Below, piece by piece: positions 11,107-21,249 of a stretch of 64,000 bases of DNA. The stretch is from Pisaster brevispinus (lineage: Eukaryota; Echinodermata; Asteroidea; Forcipulatida; Asteriidae): assembly GCA_023634235.1 (NCBI GenBank), contig JAMKCF010000002.1:16673091-16737090 (forward strand), written 5' to 3'. Under the pieces are notes generated by a model. That model did not search any database and had not been told where the DNA came from. It saw only the letters and a program-made list of their open reading frames with translations. The translations under genes were made by a program, and so were the position numbers. Every line of letters begins with the position of its first letter. Within the stretch, counting starts at the first letter, position 1.

Positions 11107-11794
11107 TTACATGAGTATTAACAGCTGCTGTTTCCATACAGTCAATCTTAAATATTAAATCATTAATACAAGCTTTATACAATATCATACATTCATCTTA
11201 AAATTTACAATGTTTATATCCAAAACAACTTGTGTCCAAAGTGACATTTCAGAACAACATTCCCTGACAATTCTCTGGAAACTTCAAAACAATCAGTTCA
11301 GCAAATTAGGAGAACACAAAGTGCTTTTTGTTTTTTTCACGTCAACAACAGTTTTTGTGAATTTGAAGGGTGGTTTTTGTTTTCCTTTTTAATATATTAT
11401 ATATAAATAAAGTGGTTTTTTTTTTATCTACAAATATTGTCAATGTGGAATCAGCAGGTGGTAAACCTGATTTAGATTTAGATTTAGATTTAGATTTTGT
11501 CTAATTTTACTGCTGAGGCAAAACAAAATTAACAGAGATAAAATTAGCAGAGTTCAAAGCAATAAGAATTGCATTGTATTTTAGCTGGTAGCATGTACCT
11601 ATTACTGCAAAGCAGGATCACATTTCATACGTGTTCTTCAAATTGGTAATAGTTTTTGCTCAATCAAAACTCAGTGGTGTAACCAGCCACGAGCAATATA
11701 TATTACATTGCATTTTGGCTGGTAATCTGTTTTTGCTAAGCACGATTGCTTAGATGCAGCACACTTAAATTAACCCTGAGGATTCATCAAGCAG

Positions 11795-11980
11795 TCAATG
11801 TGAATCCTCATAAGGAGGTTTCAGCTGGCAGTATTGACCGTCCAGTGTAAACCCAAGTCGTCTTGCTACCCTCAATCGGATCTTAAGAGCCGGACCAAGC
11901 TTCAGGCCCATGTTCTGCAGAAGGTGATCCTCAGTCAAGACAGGGAGTATCTCACCATCAATAGCTTGATCCCGGAACAT
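11795..11980 (-). CDS. SAMD11: SAMD11 exon 10, end of SAM domain and stop
   Basis: Acceptor TTTGAATCTTAG; residues 526-586; stop TGA at 11797-11795. FRDQAIDGEILPVL, NMGLKLGPALKIR and VARRLG match the second half of the SAMD11 SAM domain. Only about 17 residues follow the domain, a shorter tail than in human SAMD11. Confidence 0.93.
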   Translation of the reverse strand: MFRDQAIDGEILPVLTEDHLLQNMGLKLGPALKIRLRVARRLGFTLDGQYCQLKPPYEDSH

Positions 11981-14900
11981 CTAAGATTCAAAAGATAAAT
12001 CAGGTGAGAGATTTAGTCGAAGAGAGCCTTTCAAAACACTAGGTGGCAGCAGATTTATCCAGCAAGTCAATTTTTCTTAGACTTCCCACTTAAATCAGTT
12101 TTCTGATTCTTACCCTCAGGAAAATGTGAAATTCTTTACTAAATAGCCAGATAATTCTATAAAAACCTATACCATAGGTCAGCTTTTGTACCCAATAAAA
12201 ATATCCTACTTTTGTATACCAATTATCATGCCTGAACATGTGAACACTCGGACCTACTTCACCATCAGGAAAACATTTTTGATTTGTACAGGAGAAAAAG
12301 AAAAGACTGTCCCAAGAGACAGGTAGACATAAAACAACTTGTGAAGTGCAACTTTAAATTTGGTCCAGTTTCAACCAACCTTTAAGGAACATTCTGATAG
12401 ACTTATGCTGATGGGTATTATAAAAACCCATAACGTCATCACCGTGTCATACTTGTTTTAGTCTTATTTGGGAGAAATTTGTTCTTTGAATTGAAAGATG
12501 AGATTTCCTTGGGAGGCATTTCCACCTAAATCCACTCCCACCCCAACCTCCTCTGGCATCTTTGGTGTGGTGCTTGGTTCCTCTTTTTCAAACTTGAGTG
12601 ATTTTTAGTGCTATTTGAATCCCCAAATGCTAGACATTATTGGATATTTCTTCTACATACTTCAGAAAATGACAATTTACTCGCAATTTCAGGGAGAATG
12701 TAACACACATACTCTGAAAGATTTATTAACAATTCCATCATCACCAACCTGGACATATTCCTCACACCCCTTGAGTGACTGAATGAACTGTGCCACATCA
12801 TCCACTGTCCATAGACTCATGTCACTGGGCAGGAACACGGTATCATTTGTAGGGGTTCTAATGGAGGGGCTGATCTCGCCTGCAGTCTGGCTGGAGTTTG
12901 GAGCGCTGTTATTTCTACCATTGGGAAAGGCTGGATTACAAAAAAGTAGTAAAGAGGTAAGTTGTTTTTTCTGTTAAGAATGTCCATTTTCTAAAGAACA
13001 ATCAACAACAACGATTTCAGTAGGCCTAATAGTCAGGTAGGTGGTTGACCTCTATTTCAATAATATAGGCCTAACATTAATAATAACATGAAAATGTCAG
13101 TCACTGGAATTGTTTATAAGGCTTATTTAATGTTTCCTTAATAGATCAAAGTTATAGAAATTTATCTTGGCAGCATTCCAGATGGGAATATGCATCTCAA
13201 CATATCAGTTTTACACTTCATACAAGACTTTTATCAAGTCATGAACTACAAGGGACCTTATTTTACATTATGAAAATGAAGAGTGAATAAACAAAATGCA
13301 TTACAAATAGACGTACAAATAAAATAAATAAATCAACATGTATTGACAGCTGAGAAGTAACAACAAACACAATTTGAAAAAACACCCAGATGCACTGAAT
13401 ACACACAGAGTTTGACAACACACCTTTAAAAACAGTAAATCCATCAATGGAGACATAAAGCAAGTATAGTACATGTGTATACAGCATTGTGTTATTTAGA
13501 GAGTGGTATTACCAGATATTTCCACTTGGGGGCGGGGAACAAGCAAGGGCAAAGACATATGGGGGATAGGGCTACTTAATGTATCAAACTATTCATTTGT
13601 ACATAATCTCATTTGTGGAGAGGGGGTAAAGGTTCTGAAGGGGGGGGCGTTACACAACTGTTTAGACAAGCATGAGCTTGAAGAAAACAGCTTAACAATC
13701 ATATACAAACAAATTTTACAAATTAGGGTAGCATTAGGCTGACACAAGGCAAAACCCATACCACTGATGACAATAAGAAACATTTAAATAAAGATGCAGC
13801 AGTAGGCCTTAGAAGCAGAAATAAGTTGTAAGACAGTTTGAAACATTACCTGATGTGTTGTGTACAGCATCTGGTCTTGTCAGCTCAATCATCTTAACAG
13901 AGGGTGTCTTTGAAGTTGGCGTGAGTAACGACTGAGTCCGACGATGGCTAACGTCCCCACCCTGGCCTGGCAACTGCTGGGGCCCATACATCAGGGTATT
14001 GCCGTTGATACGAGTGCCAGGCTGATGGGAGTGAAATCTGTAGGAGGAATGTTTCAAGACATGTTCAAGATGAGAAAGAAGACTCAAGATGGATTGATGA
14101 AAGAGTAAAATTGATAGGAATGCCAGGCTGATGGGAAGTGAGTGGCAGGAAGGACAAGTTTTCAGACATTTCCAGTCAGGATAAAAAACATTGTTACTTT
14201 TCAGAAGAGTTTTTGGACGACACAACATTGAACCTGCCTGTGAACACTGTGATGTTAACAATCCTGTACTCATCATGTTTAAGAGGAATTGATCAAATCT
14301 AAATACTAGCTTTTGCATTCTATATACGACAATGAACCCCCAAAAATTAACTAATTTTCAAAAAAATTACATCGCAGAGTAAAGGAACATTATATAAAAA
14401 CTCAATGGGAGTCCTTTTACACAGTACTACAATTTAACAACTTTGAATCCAAGATTGATCCGAGAACTATCCAAGTACAACAATATTAAGCTCACAATAT
14501 TAAGCAAACATATAAAATACACAAAGAATGAAATTACAACATTTAAAAGTTTAAAAACACAAAGTACAACCCCCCCCCCCCCCCCCTCTCCCTTAACCCA
14601 GGAAGTTGACAAAGTCTTTTACCTTGGTCTAAGGTTTGAGACTCCTTTTTGGAATGGTGGGTTGTTTGCTTGGGATGACAGAAGAATAATATGGGGACTT
14701 CTGTTTACCTGAAGGGGAGAAAGCATGAACAGAAAACGATTGTAGCAACCAGTTCATAAAAACATCACGAAAGTAGTACATGGTGAGGAGGCACAAATTG
14801 CTGCAAGAGAAGAGATATTTGGTAACGAGAATAGAACATCTAGAATAAGCAATCTTGGAAAAAAACCAACCTCTCTGTCTTTATCGCCGCTGCCTTGCAT

Positions 14901-17900
14901 GTCAAAGTGTTGAGGTGAATTCTGCTTCCTGGATTTATGTCCCAATGCTGTATCATCACGCTTTTCATAAGATGTGAAAGACTGAGGGTCGTTAAGGACG
15001 AAAGACACTGGTGAACTTTGGCCACTGGTGCTGTTTGAGGGTGACTCTGGGCTGTTGGTGCTGAGGTTCAGAGACTTCCTGGCATTCTCTGGAGTTAAAA
15101 GAAAAAACTTAATTCATACTTCTTCTTTCCGAGTGAATTACTGGTTTGGTTTTTTTTTAAGTTAAACAAAAATGATAATAATAAATTATGCTTATAAAGT
15201 GCCTCACATCCTTAACTGGATCTCAAGGCACTGTATAAATTGAAACAGAACCAACAAAAGGAAGAAATAATCAAAGAACAATAAAACATGATATAAAAAA
15301 TACAACAACAAAAAATTGGACCAGCCAATAATTAAAACTAGACACCATAAAAATGCAAAGAATGCTAAATTGGTAAAACCCAAAGTTTATGTAAGTCTTT
15401 TGTAAGTATTTTATTCTCAAAAAAAAAAATTGAACATGGTTTTGTTTTAATCTATGTACCAATATTTTGAGGTTCTGGAGAGTTTGCTGCCTGGAAGATA
15501 CATCTCTGCTGTTCATCGTAAATGTCGCCCTCTGTTGGTGATACACTGCGAGACCGCTTTCCATTCCTGTACTCGGATGGTAGATTTCTCTTCCGTGGTC
15601 CTTCCCTGGTTGCCAGGAGGTGGGAACCATTTGTCTGGTGTAGATGGTTGATGATTTGATTCAGTTGGCTTGGCTCTGTATCCATTCTGCAAAAAGAAAA
15701 GATGTCATCAGCCAAACTGTTTACACATCATTTGCTTAAAGAGGTTTGGGGGAAATAAAGGGCACACTGGAACTCTTGAGATCAAACTATACTTGGTATA
15801 AACTAGACACCATGTTGAGCTTTATAATGGCAGCATGGTCAACGATTCACACCTCCTGGGACACTTTTGTCTTTAGTTTGTTTACTAAAAACAACACAAT
15901 GAGTAGGTTTTTTTTTACTAAAATGATAACCTGTAGGATTACCTTGGACAAACGAAAGGATTATTTGTAGGCAATACCATATATAAATGTTTGTTTGTTT
16001 GTTTCTAGTTGGTTTGTTTGTTTGTTTGTTTGTTTTGTTTTGTTTTGTCTTGTTTTGTTTTGGGGGTTTTACAGGTTGCTTGTTCAAAGTCAAATGCTGT
16101 GATGTGAAGATGCAATGTTTTCGTGTATGGGTTGTGAAACAACATTTTTGTTGAACTAGTAATGCCATAATGGATTTCAATATATTGAGTTTCCGATATA
16201 TTGATTGTTTTTAAAAATCTGAAATCGACAGAACTTATGTTAAGGTTAAGGAAGGATTGGCTAACAATACACCATAAAATAAAGCAGTTCTGTTTTCAGA
16301 AATGTTTACCCCAATAAAGGCAATATCTATACTCCAATGGAGGCAAGATCTACCCCAATGGAGGCAAGATCTACCCCAATGGAGGCACAATCCACCCCAT
16401 TGGAGGCAAGATCTACCCCAATGAAGGCTAGACTTTATCAATCACTTGATATTTGTCAATCCTTCCAGTTAACTGAAAATTCAGCCTCAAGTGCATAAGA
16501 TGACTCACCTGAAGAACCTATTAGAACAGGGCAAAGGTTTCTTGGAAATTCAACATAAGCATTTTATAAAACAGGTTATTGTAGAGACCCTAATATCCCA
16601 ACTCAACCTTAGAAGTTAAGGAAGGGGCCTACTTATAAGATATAGCAAGATGCAAGTTTTTGCAATACACCATTTCTGGTTCAACGGAAGAGTGTAAACT
16701 TTATGAATGAAATTGGAATTTTAAAAAACCCATCAATTCATCTGCCATGACCAAAATCAAGATAACTTTTCACTAAGAGTTATTATTTGGAGGGGGGGGG
16801 GGTCAAGACGGGCCCAACATTTTGGAATACCTACCCTAGTTTTCGAGGGGTCTTAATCTTTTCACCTCCATTGTTATTAAAATTCTGTAGGCAGCCATTG
16901 GCACCATTCCTCTTGTCAGATAATCTTGGACGTGTCTGCAAAAAGAAAAATTAATTTTATAACTTCTTCCACAAGGAAAGTCTCCTCTTGTCCGGCTCTT
17001 AGTCTTATTTTATCCATCTCTTCCTTTCACTATTTGTCTCAGAAAATATAACTAAAAGTCAACAGAGCTGTCAAATGTGGACATTATCAGACAGAATGAG
17101 TGAAATGCACACACTTTTGAAGGCAAAGCTTCCTGATCTGGGTTTTTTTACCCTAGCGGCTCACATACTCTGACTGATCAACTGGAGCATCTTAGCTCAT
17201 ATCTGTTCATGACCTGAGAATGGAAAGATGTACCTGTAGGAGTCCCCTAGACATGAGTATCTTAAGACTCTTGCCTCGGTGGCGGATACTCCTCTTCCAA
17301 TCCTTGGCTGTTTCTCTCCCACTGATGTACTGGAACTCATTAGGGGTGTGCCATCTGTTCTGTAAGTGGTCAAAAACAAAGAGGGATTTGAACAAATCAA
17401 ACTACTTTTTCATAAAAATAAAAAAAAAGTATTAGCTGTTGCAAACTGCTTACCAAGCAAAAGGACCTATGGTATAAATGCAAAAAAGTAGTTAGTGGCC
17501 TGAAGTTTCGACCCAAGCAGAGTCTTTTTCAAGAAAGACTCTGCTAGGGTCGAAACGTCAGGCCACTAACTACCGGTACTTTTTTACTTTTTCATTAATG
17601 ACAGTATAACAGATGACTCTACATGCTTACAACAGAAACATGAGGGGGTCACCAGGCAGTGAATGTTACCACAGCTTCTGTCAAGGAATATGTATTTCTA
17701 CTTGTTATACCCCCAAAAAATAATTGTATCATTAACAAAACAATTGTTTTTATCTTTAATTTATAAAAAAAGATCAACGAATCATATGAAAGTTGCAGAA
17801 TTCTTGAAGAAAAAAACCTGCTCACAGCCGGTAAATATGCATATTATAAATTGTGAACCTTGCAGTTCTTCTCTGCAGCCTGGGAGCAAGGTGGTAGTAT

Positions 17901-19219
17901 TCTTTGACAACAATTATCAAGGAGAGACTTGCACCATCAAGAAGGTTCTAGTTCATCAGTTTCATGAACTAATTTGAAATTCTGAACCTTCAAAACTTAA
18001 CAACTTGCTGAATAAACACTCTCAATTGAAGTTACCTTATCATACAAACTCTAGCCTAAACAAAGTATCTACAAAGGGTAGTCCGAGGCCCAATCCAGAG
18101 GTTTAGCACTCCCATAATTTGCAAAGGGTGGTTCGAGGCCTAAGCCAGAGGTTTGGCACTCACATAAGACACATTTCCTATAATTAAGTCATACTACGTC
18201 AAGCAACCATTATTTATTTTTGAGAGATACATCAGTTTTCCACACAGAGTTCCTGTTTCTTTATGATTTAAGCCCCACAATAAGCTCTCAAATCCCGGAG
18301 GATAAGAATTAAAGCCTTCTTCAACTTACATCAAAGAATATACTCTGCCCTTTGCTTCCCTGGCAGAGTTTGTTGACATAGAGCAATGCCCGATTAGCTC
18401 CACAATCAACATCCAGTATTTGGTTGCCTTCCATGTCACGATAGGGTTTGTAGTCCTCACTGTGTATCAGGTCACCAGACTAAGAGGGAAAACAAGGATT
18501 CAGAGATTCCAGTCACCATAGTAACATGTCGAAGTAACATGTCGAACTTTAAAACCAAGACAATTTTAATCACATATGTCCAGTTTGTAAAGTTGATGTC
18601 TGGAGGAATGCTGCATCCTTTTGGAGGTCAAACCAGGACAATCAAAAGATTTAAACGGTCAGAAGTTTGGCACTCACATAAGACGCATTTCCTATAATTA
18701 AGTCATACTACGTCAAGCCATTTTGTTATGAGTTTGCCTCAATCCCAATCTTGTACCTCCTTACAACCATTGCCCCTTGTACACTTACGCCTCTAAAAAA
18801 CAGCATCCAACTCCAAGAAAACAAAATCAGTAGCTTTTAATTTGTATAAATTTGTTTACTTGTCCTTTTATTTTAAGCATTCCTTCCCCTTATGACAAAA
18901 TGAAAACAACTTTTGGACTCACAATTATCCCAAATTCCATATGAGAACTAAGAGGTGAGTAGCCGCGCTCATCTTCCGCCCCATTTGAATATTCATGATT
19001 TAAATAATCATCCTCATCGTCATCTTCAAGATCATCCTTCTCCAATTGTTCGGCTATCCTCTCCGGAAGACCTGTGGCCAGGCTTTCCTTCTCTATCTCT
19101 GTTTCTCTAATGGGCAAGACTTCCATTTTGATGTTCACCCCTTCGCTGATGGGTGGAGCTGGGCTAGTGCCACCTCCTGTGGGTTGGCTACTCTTCTCCT
19201 CGATTCCTACAGTTGCCAT
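11795..19219 (-). CDS. SAMD11: SAMD11-like SAND and SAM domain nuclear protein (complete coding region, 10 exons)
   Basis: Ten exons join to 1761 bases, 586 residues plus stop, with agreeing phases at all nine junctions. Order: N-terminus with an IKME sumoylation-type motif (residues 30-33) and an acidic run (60-71); a SAND domain, about residues 122-190, with VDCG, WHTPNEF and the DNA-binding KDWK signature (168-171) followed by RSIRHRG; a basic nuclear-localisation-type region (about 254-272, GPRKR and GKRSRS); a Ser/Pro/Asn-rich linker; and a SAM domain (about 504-569) from LWTVDDVAQF to VARRLG. The SAM block is nearly identical to vertebrate SAMD11. Known of the family: SAMD11 and its SAMD7 relatives are nuclear, Polycomb-linked transcriptional repressors, studied in photoreceptors; SAM mediates polymerisation. 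The start is the ATG in CTACCATGG, 25 bases inside an exon whose acceptor shows that 5' non-coding exon(s) lie further right. NOC2L is its convergent neighbour. Confidence 0.92.
12749..12930 (-). CDS. SAMD11: SAMD11 exon 9, start of SAM domain
   Basis: Acceptor TTGTAATCCAG, donor GTTGGT. It encodes residues 466-525, ending DMSLWTVDDVAQFIQ... GCEEYVQ, which are helices 1-2 of the SAM domain. Confidence 0.9.
13498..13655. repeat. dispersed G-rich element, 'GTGGCRTAACYAGACATTT' family
   Basis: Starts gtggtattaccagatatt, then a G-rich stretch and 'atgtatcaaactattcattt'. The same order is seen at 32398-32720 and 63503-63640, with only the start word at 37106. It lies in the SAMD11 intron between exons 8 and 9. 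Confidence 0.6.
13850..14037 (-). CDS. SAMD11: SAMD11 exon 8
   Basis: Acceptor CTCCTACAG, donor GTAATG. It encodes residues 403-464 (FHSHQPGTRI to VHNTS) with split codons on both sides. A diverged partial copy of its 5' end lies in the adjacent intron (14110-14143). Confidence 0.83.
14110..14143. pseudogene. partial duplicate of SAMD11 exon 8 edge
   Basis: Bases 14119-14143 repeat the exon 8 word 'tgccaggctgatggga' with substitutions, next to the real exon 5' end. No usable splice site; a small local duplication. Confidence 0.45.
14623..14708 (-). CDS. SAMD11: SAMD11 exon 7
   Basis: Acceptor CTCCCCTTCAG, donor GTAAAA. This short exon (residues 374-401 plus AG of Arg402) was found because exons 6 and 8 cannot join in frame without it. 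Its two-base overhang restores the RFHSHQ reading. Confidence 0.78.
14871..15088 (-). CDS. SAMD11: SAMD11 exon 6
   Basis: Acceptor TTTTAACTCCAG, donor GTTGGT. It encodes residues 302-373 (NARKSLNLST to GDKDRE), a Ser/Asn/Pro-rich linker, phase 0 at the donor. Confidence 0.84.
15180..15242. repeat. SINE-tail-like repeat
   Basis: AATAATAAATTATGCTTATAA then 'gtgcctcacatcc' and 'ctcaaggcactgtataaa': two partly complementary halves, of a type common in marine invertebrate introns. Confidence 0.45.
15460..15686 (-). CDS. SAMD11: SAMD11 exon 5, basic/NLS region
   Basis: Acceptor TTTTTGCAG, donor GTACAT. It encodes residues 226-300 (MDTEPSQLNQ to EPQNI) plus split codons at each end. GPRKR and GKRSRSVSP resemble a bipartite nuclear localisation signal with phosphorylatable serines. 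Confidence 0.85.
15986..16062. repeat. (TTTG)n / (TTTTG)n microsatellite
   Basis: Imperfect tetra- and penta-nucleotide run in a SAMD11 intron. Confidence 0.9.
16329..16430. repeat. 22-bp minisatellite, about 5 copies
   Basis: Units sharing ccccaatggaggcaagatct with point changes. Confidence 0.85.
16835..16935 (-). CDS. SAMD11: SAMD11 exon 4
   Basis: Acceptor TCTTTTTGCAG, donor GTAGGT. It encodes residues 192-224 plus two bases of Gly225: TRPRLSDKRN through TPRKL. Asn/Gly-rich, no known domain; its phase fits both neighbours exactly. Confidence 0.82.
17234..17359 (-). CDS. SAMD11: SAMD11 exon 3, second half of SAND domain
   Basis: Acceptor CCACTTACAG, donor GTACAT. It encodes residues 150-191, NRWHTPNEFQ to RGLLQ. 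It holds the SAND signature KDWK (168-171) and the basic RSIRHRG recognition helix. Confidence 0.9.
17432..17590. repeat. foldback element, 'GTTAGTGGCCTGACGTTTCGAC' family, copy 1
   Basis: Left part (tattagctgttgcaaactg...) is shared with 34583-34685. At 17489-17572 two arms of about 38 bases, tagttagtggcctga and tcaggccactaacta at the ends, form a near-perfect hairpin around a short loop. Confidence 0.85.
18151..18204. repeat. 54-bp direct repeat left of SAMD11 exon 2
   Basis: gtttggcactcacataagac... is repeated at 18665-18718 with one or two changes. A more diverged unit sits just upstream at 18070-18115. Confidence 0.85.
18330..18479 (-). CDS. SAMD11: SAMD11 exon 2, first half of SAND domain
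   Basis: Acceptor CCCTCTTAG, donor GTAAGT. It encodes residues 100-149, SGDLIHSEDY to QSIFFD, including the VDCG turn at the start of the SAND fold. Phase 0 at both ends. Copies of a 54-bp repeat flank it (18151-18204 and 18665-18718). Confidence 0.88.
18665..18718. repeat. 54-bp direct repeat right of SAMD11 exon 2
   Basis: Partner of 18151-18204; together they bracket the exon that encodes half of the SAND domain. Confidence 0.85.
18923..19219 (-). CDS. SAMD11: SAMD11 coding exon 1
   Basis: Start ATG at 19219-19217 in a good context (CTACCATGG). The exon itself begins at 19244 after TTCCATAG. It encodes 99 residues, MATVGIEEKS to HMEFGII, with an acidic run; donor GTGAGT, phase 0. Confidence 0.88.
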
Positions 19220-19244
19220 GGTAGCTGGTTGCTTAGTAACAACC
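19220..19244 (-). other. SAMD11: SAMD11 5' UTR piece of first coding exon
   Basis: Twenty-five bases between the acceptor TTCTCTTCCATAG (19245-19257) and the chosen ATG. The frame is open through this piece, so an upstream exon in the right phase could extend the N-terminus. Confidence 0.6.
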
Positions 19245-21060
19245 CTATGGAAGAGAACAATAAGGAAACAGTGTAGATGATGAAAAAACAATAAGTACCT
19301 TAACAGTTATATGCGCTCTCTTGTTCAAGGGGCAGTTGTTTACTTTGAACATTAGGATAACTTTATGAGCCAGGACCATGCTCCTTACAACAGTCAAGAG
19401 AATTTACTCTTGAGAATAAGTTAATGCAAATTGTAAAGTTGGGACCAATAACACCCACAGTGAGGGCGCACTAATGGTCTCCTACAAGAATAACTGAAAC
19501 ACACTCACATAATAATGTGCTTAAACACACACTTAAAAAGACTGATGGTGTGTGTGTTTGTTTGTTTGGGTTTTTTTTTTTTTATGTTTTTTTTTTTTTA
19601 TTTGGGGGGAGGTGAGTGGGGCATTTCAACATCTTTACCATACAGCTTCCTAAAACCTTACATAATGTAATACTTCCTCTCAGAATGTCCCTTAAAGAAC
19701 TGAAAAGACAACTTTTTTTACAAAACATGTACACCTTAAAAACACCTAACTGTACAATTAAAACTGTACAATTAAAACAAACTTTACAAGATCATTTTAA
19801 CTTGTAAACAGCTACGTTATCCTTCTTCTATTTTTGTTGTTTTTAGGCACCCTTCGGAAAAAGATAACCCGGCCTTCCATCCATCTATAGGTGTGCCTTC
19901 CGTTCTCATGAAGGTAACAGACAGAACAAAATGTCTTTTAAAAACCATAATTGCTGGTGTTATTAGAACTGTTAATAATAATAAGACGTATGATGTTTTA
20001 ATTAATCTCACCCAAAACAAATTAACTCCGTACCGGAAGATCACTTTGCCCTTGAAAGATCAATTTGCCCATCTGTCTTAACTCCTCTCAAGTTTCAAAT
20101 TATTTCACTTCCTCCGTCAGATCGAGACATTTTTATGTAGGCATATGCACAAAATTACTGCACGACCAATATCACCATAGACAACCCAACAGAATCTTCT
20201 CACACACAAAAAAGAAGACCCTATTTTGTTCAGGAAACTGGGAAATAGAAGGCATCTTCTGGCTGGTACTATTTTCATCGGCCATAATTGAGGATTTAAC
20301 CTTCACTACGGTAAAATAAAAATTCATCCTAACACATTAATGCTTCCACCATTTGAGAAGACTAGCATCTACGTCTACAACCTCAGATAAAATAATCTTT
20401 AATTGCCATGGGCCGGAAGATAAGAAAGTAGAATTCGTCCCCACTCAATGCTCCTCCTATTGACCTGATCTCACACAGGTCCTTCCCCTGCCGCAGATAA
20501 AACATTATGTGCTTTGTGCTAGCTACGCTTTTGGAGTCACAACACCTTTGCACTTTTTATTTATGCAGTTATCACAGACCATGCTTAAAGTTTAACACCC
20601 CCCCCCCCCCCAACTTCCAGTCTCGGTGCTGCTGAAGTTTGGTCGTCACGCCTTCGGTTTTTTTGACTGACATTGACTAAATTAATTTTATTTTGCAAAC
20701 GAAACGGGGAAAAACACCGCCCAAGAAAAAAACATTAAACACCATAAAAATATAACATCAGTTGATGCCATGAAGGAAGGAAACGCATTTTAAAACCTGA
20801 CGCGTCACACACGTTTACTGATAGAACGCCACCAGAGGTCTGCCTCTCGTGTAGCACGAGGAGCGATGCGTTGATTACCGGCAGTTGACACTTGGGTAAT
20901 TTGAAGTGGAAATCGCGCCAAGACCTGTTGGCGCATACGTTCCTATCAACCTCTTCCTGTTTATGACATTGGTGGAGAAAAAGTACAGGCGGTTGAATGA
21001 AAAGTGACCCGGACACCAAATTGGGGGAAATAAATAGCCAAGTCTGACTCCAATTGCAAT

Positions 21061-21249
21061 GTACAGTCGGCTCTCGTTATAAAGAGCACGTTATAAAGAG
21101 ATTGGCTTTAAAGAGAACATTCTGACGTCCCCAATCTCATACCTGCTTTGTGTTTCTTTGTTTCGCTGTCCTCTTATAACAACGTTGCTGTTGTAAAGAA
21201 GTAATTTTGCCAATCCCAGCGACCTTGTTAAAATGAGAGTCAACAGCAT
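21061..21249. mobile_element. pogo/Tigger-like MITE
   Basis: Left end acagtcggctctcgttataa and right end (reverse complement) ctgttgactctcattttaac form imperfect terminal inverted repeats flanked by TA. The 'ctctcgttataa' word is typical of pogo-type transposons. There is no transposase, so it is non-autonomous. Confidence 0.6.

Larger units (their letters stand above)
8616..11794. other. convergent intergenic region (NOC2L and SAMD11 3' UTRs)
   Basis: No coding region between the two stop codons. AATAAA on the + strand at about 9522 and 9618 could end NOC2L. The rest holds a foldback element, two minisatellites, a (GATTTA)n run (11472-11500) and AT-rich filler. The polyadenylation site of SAMD11 was not settled. 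Confidence 0.7.
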
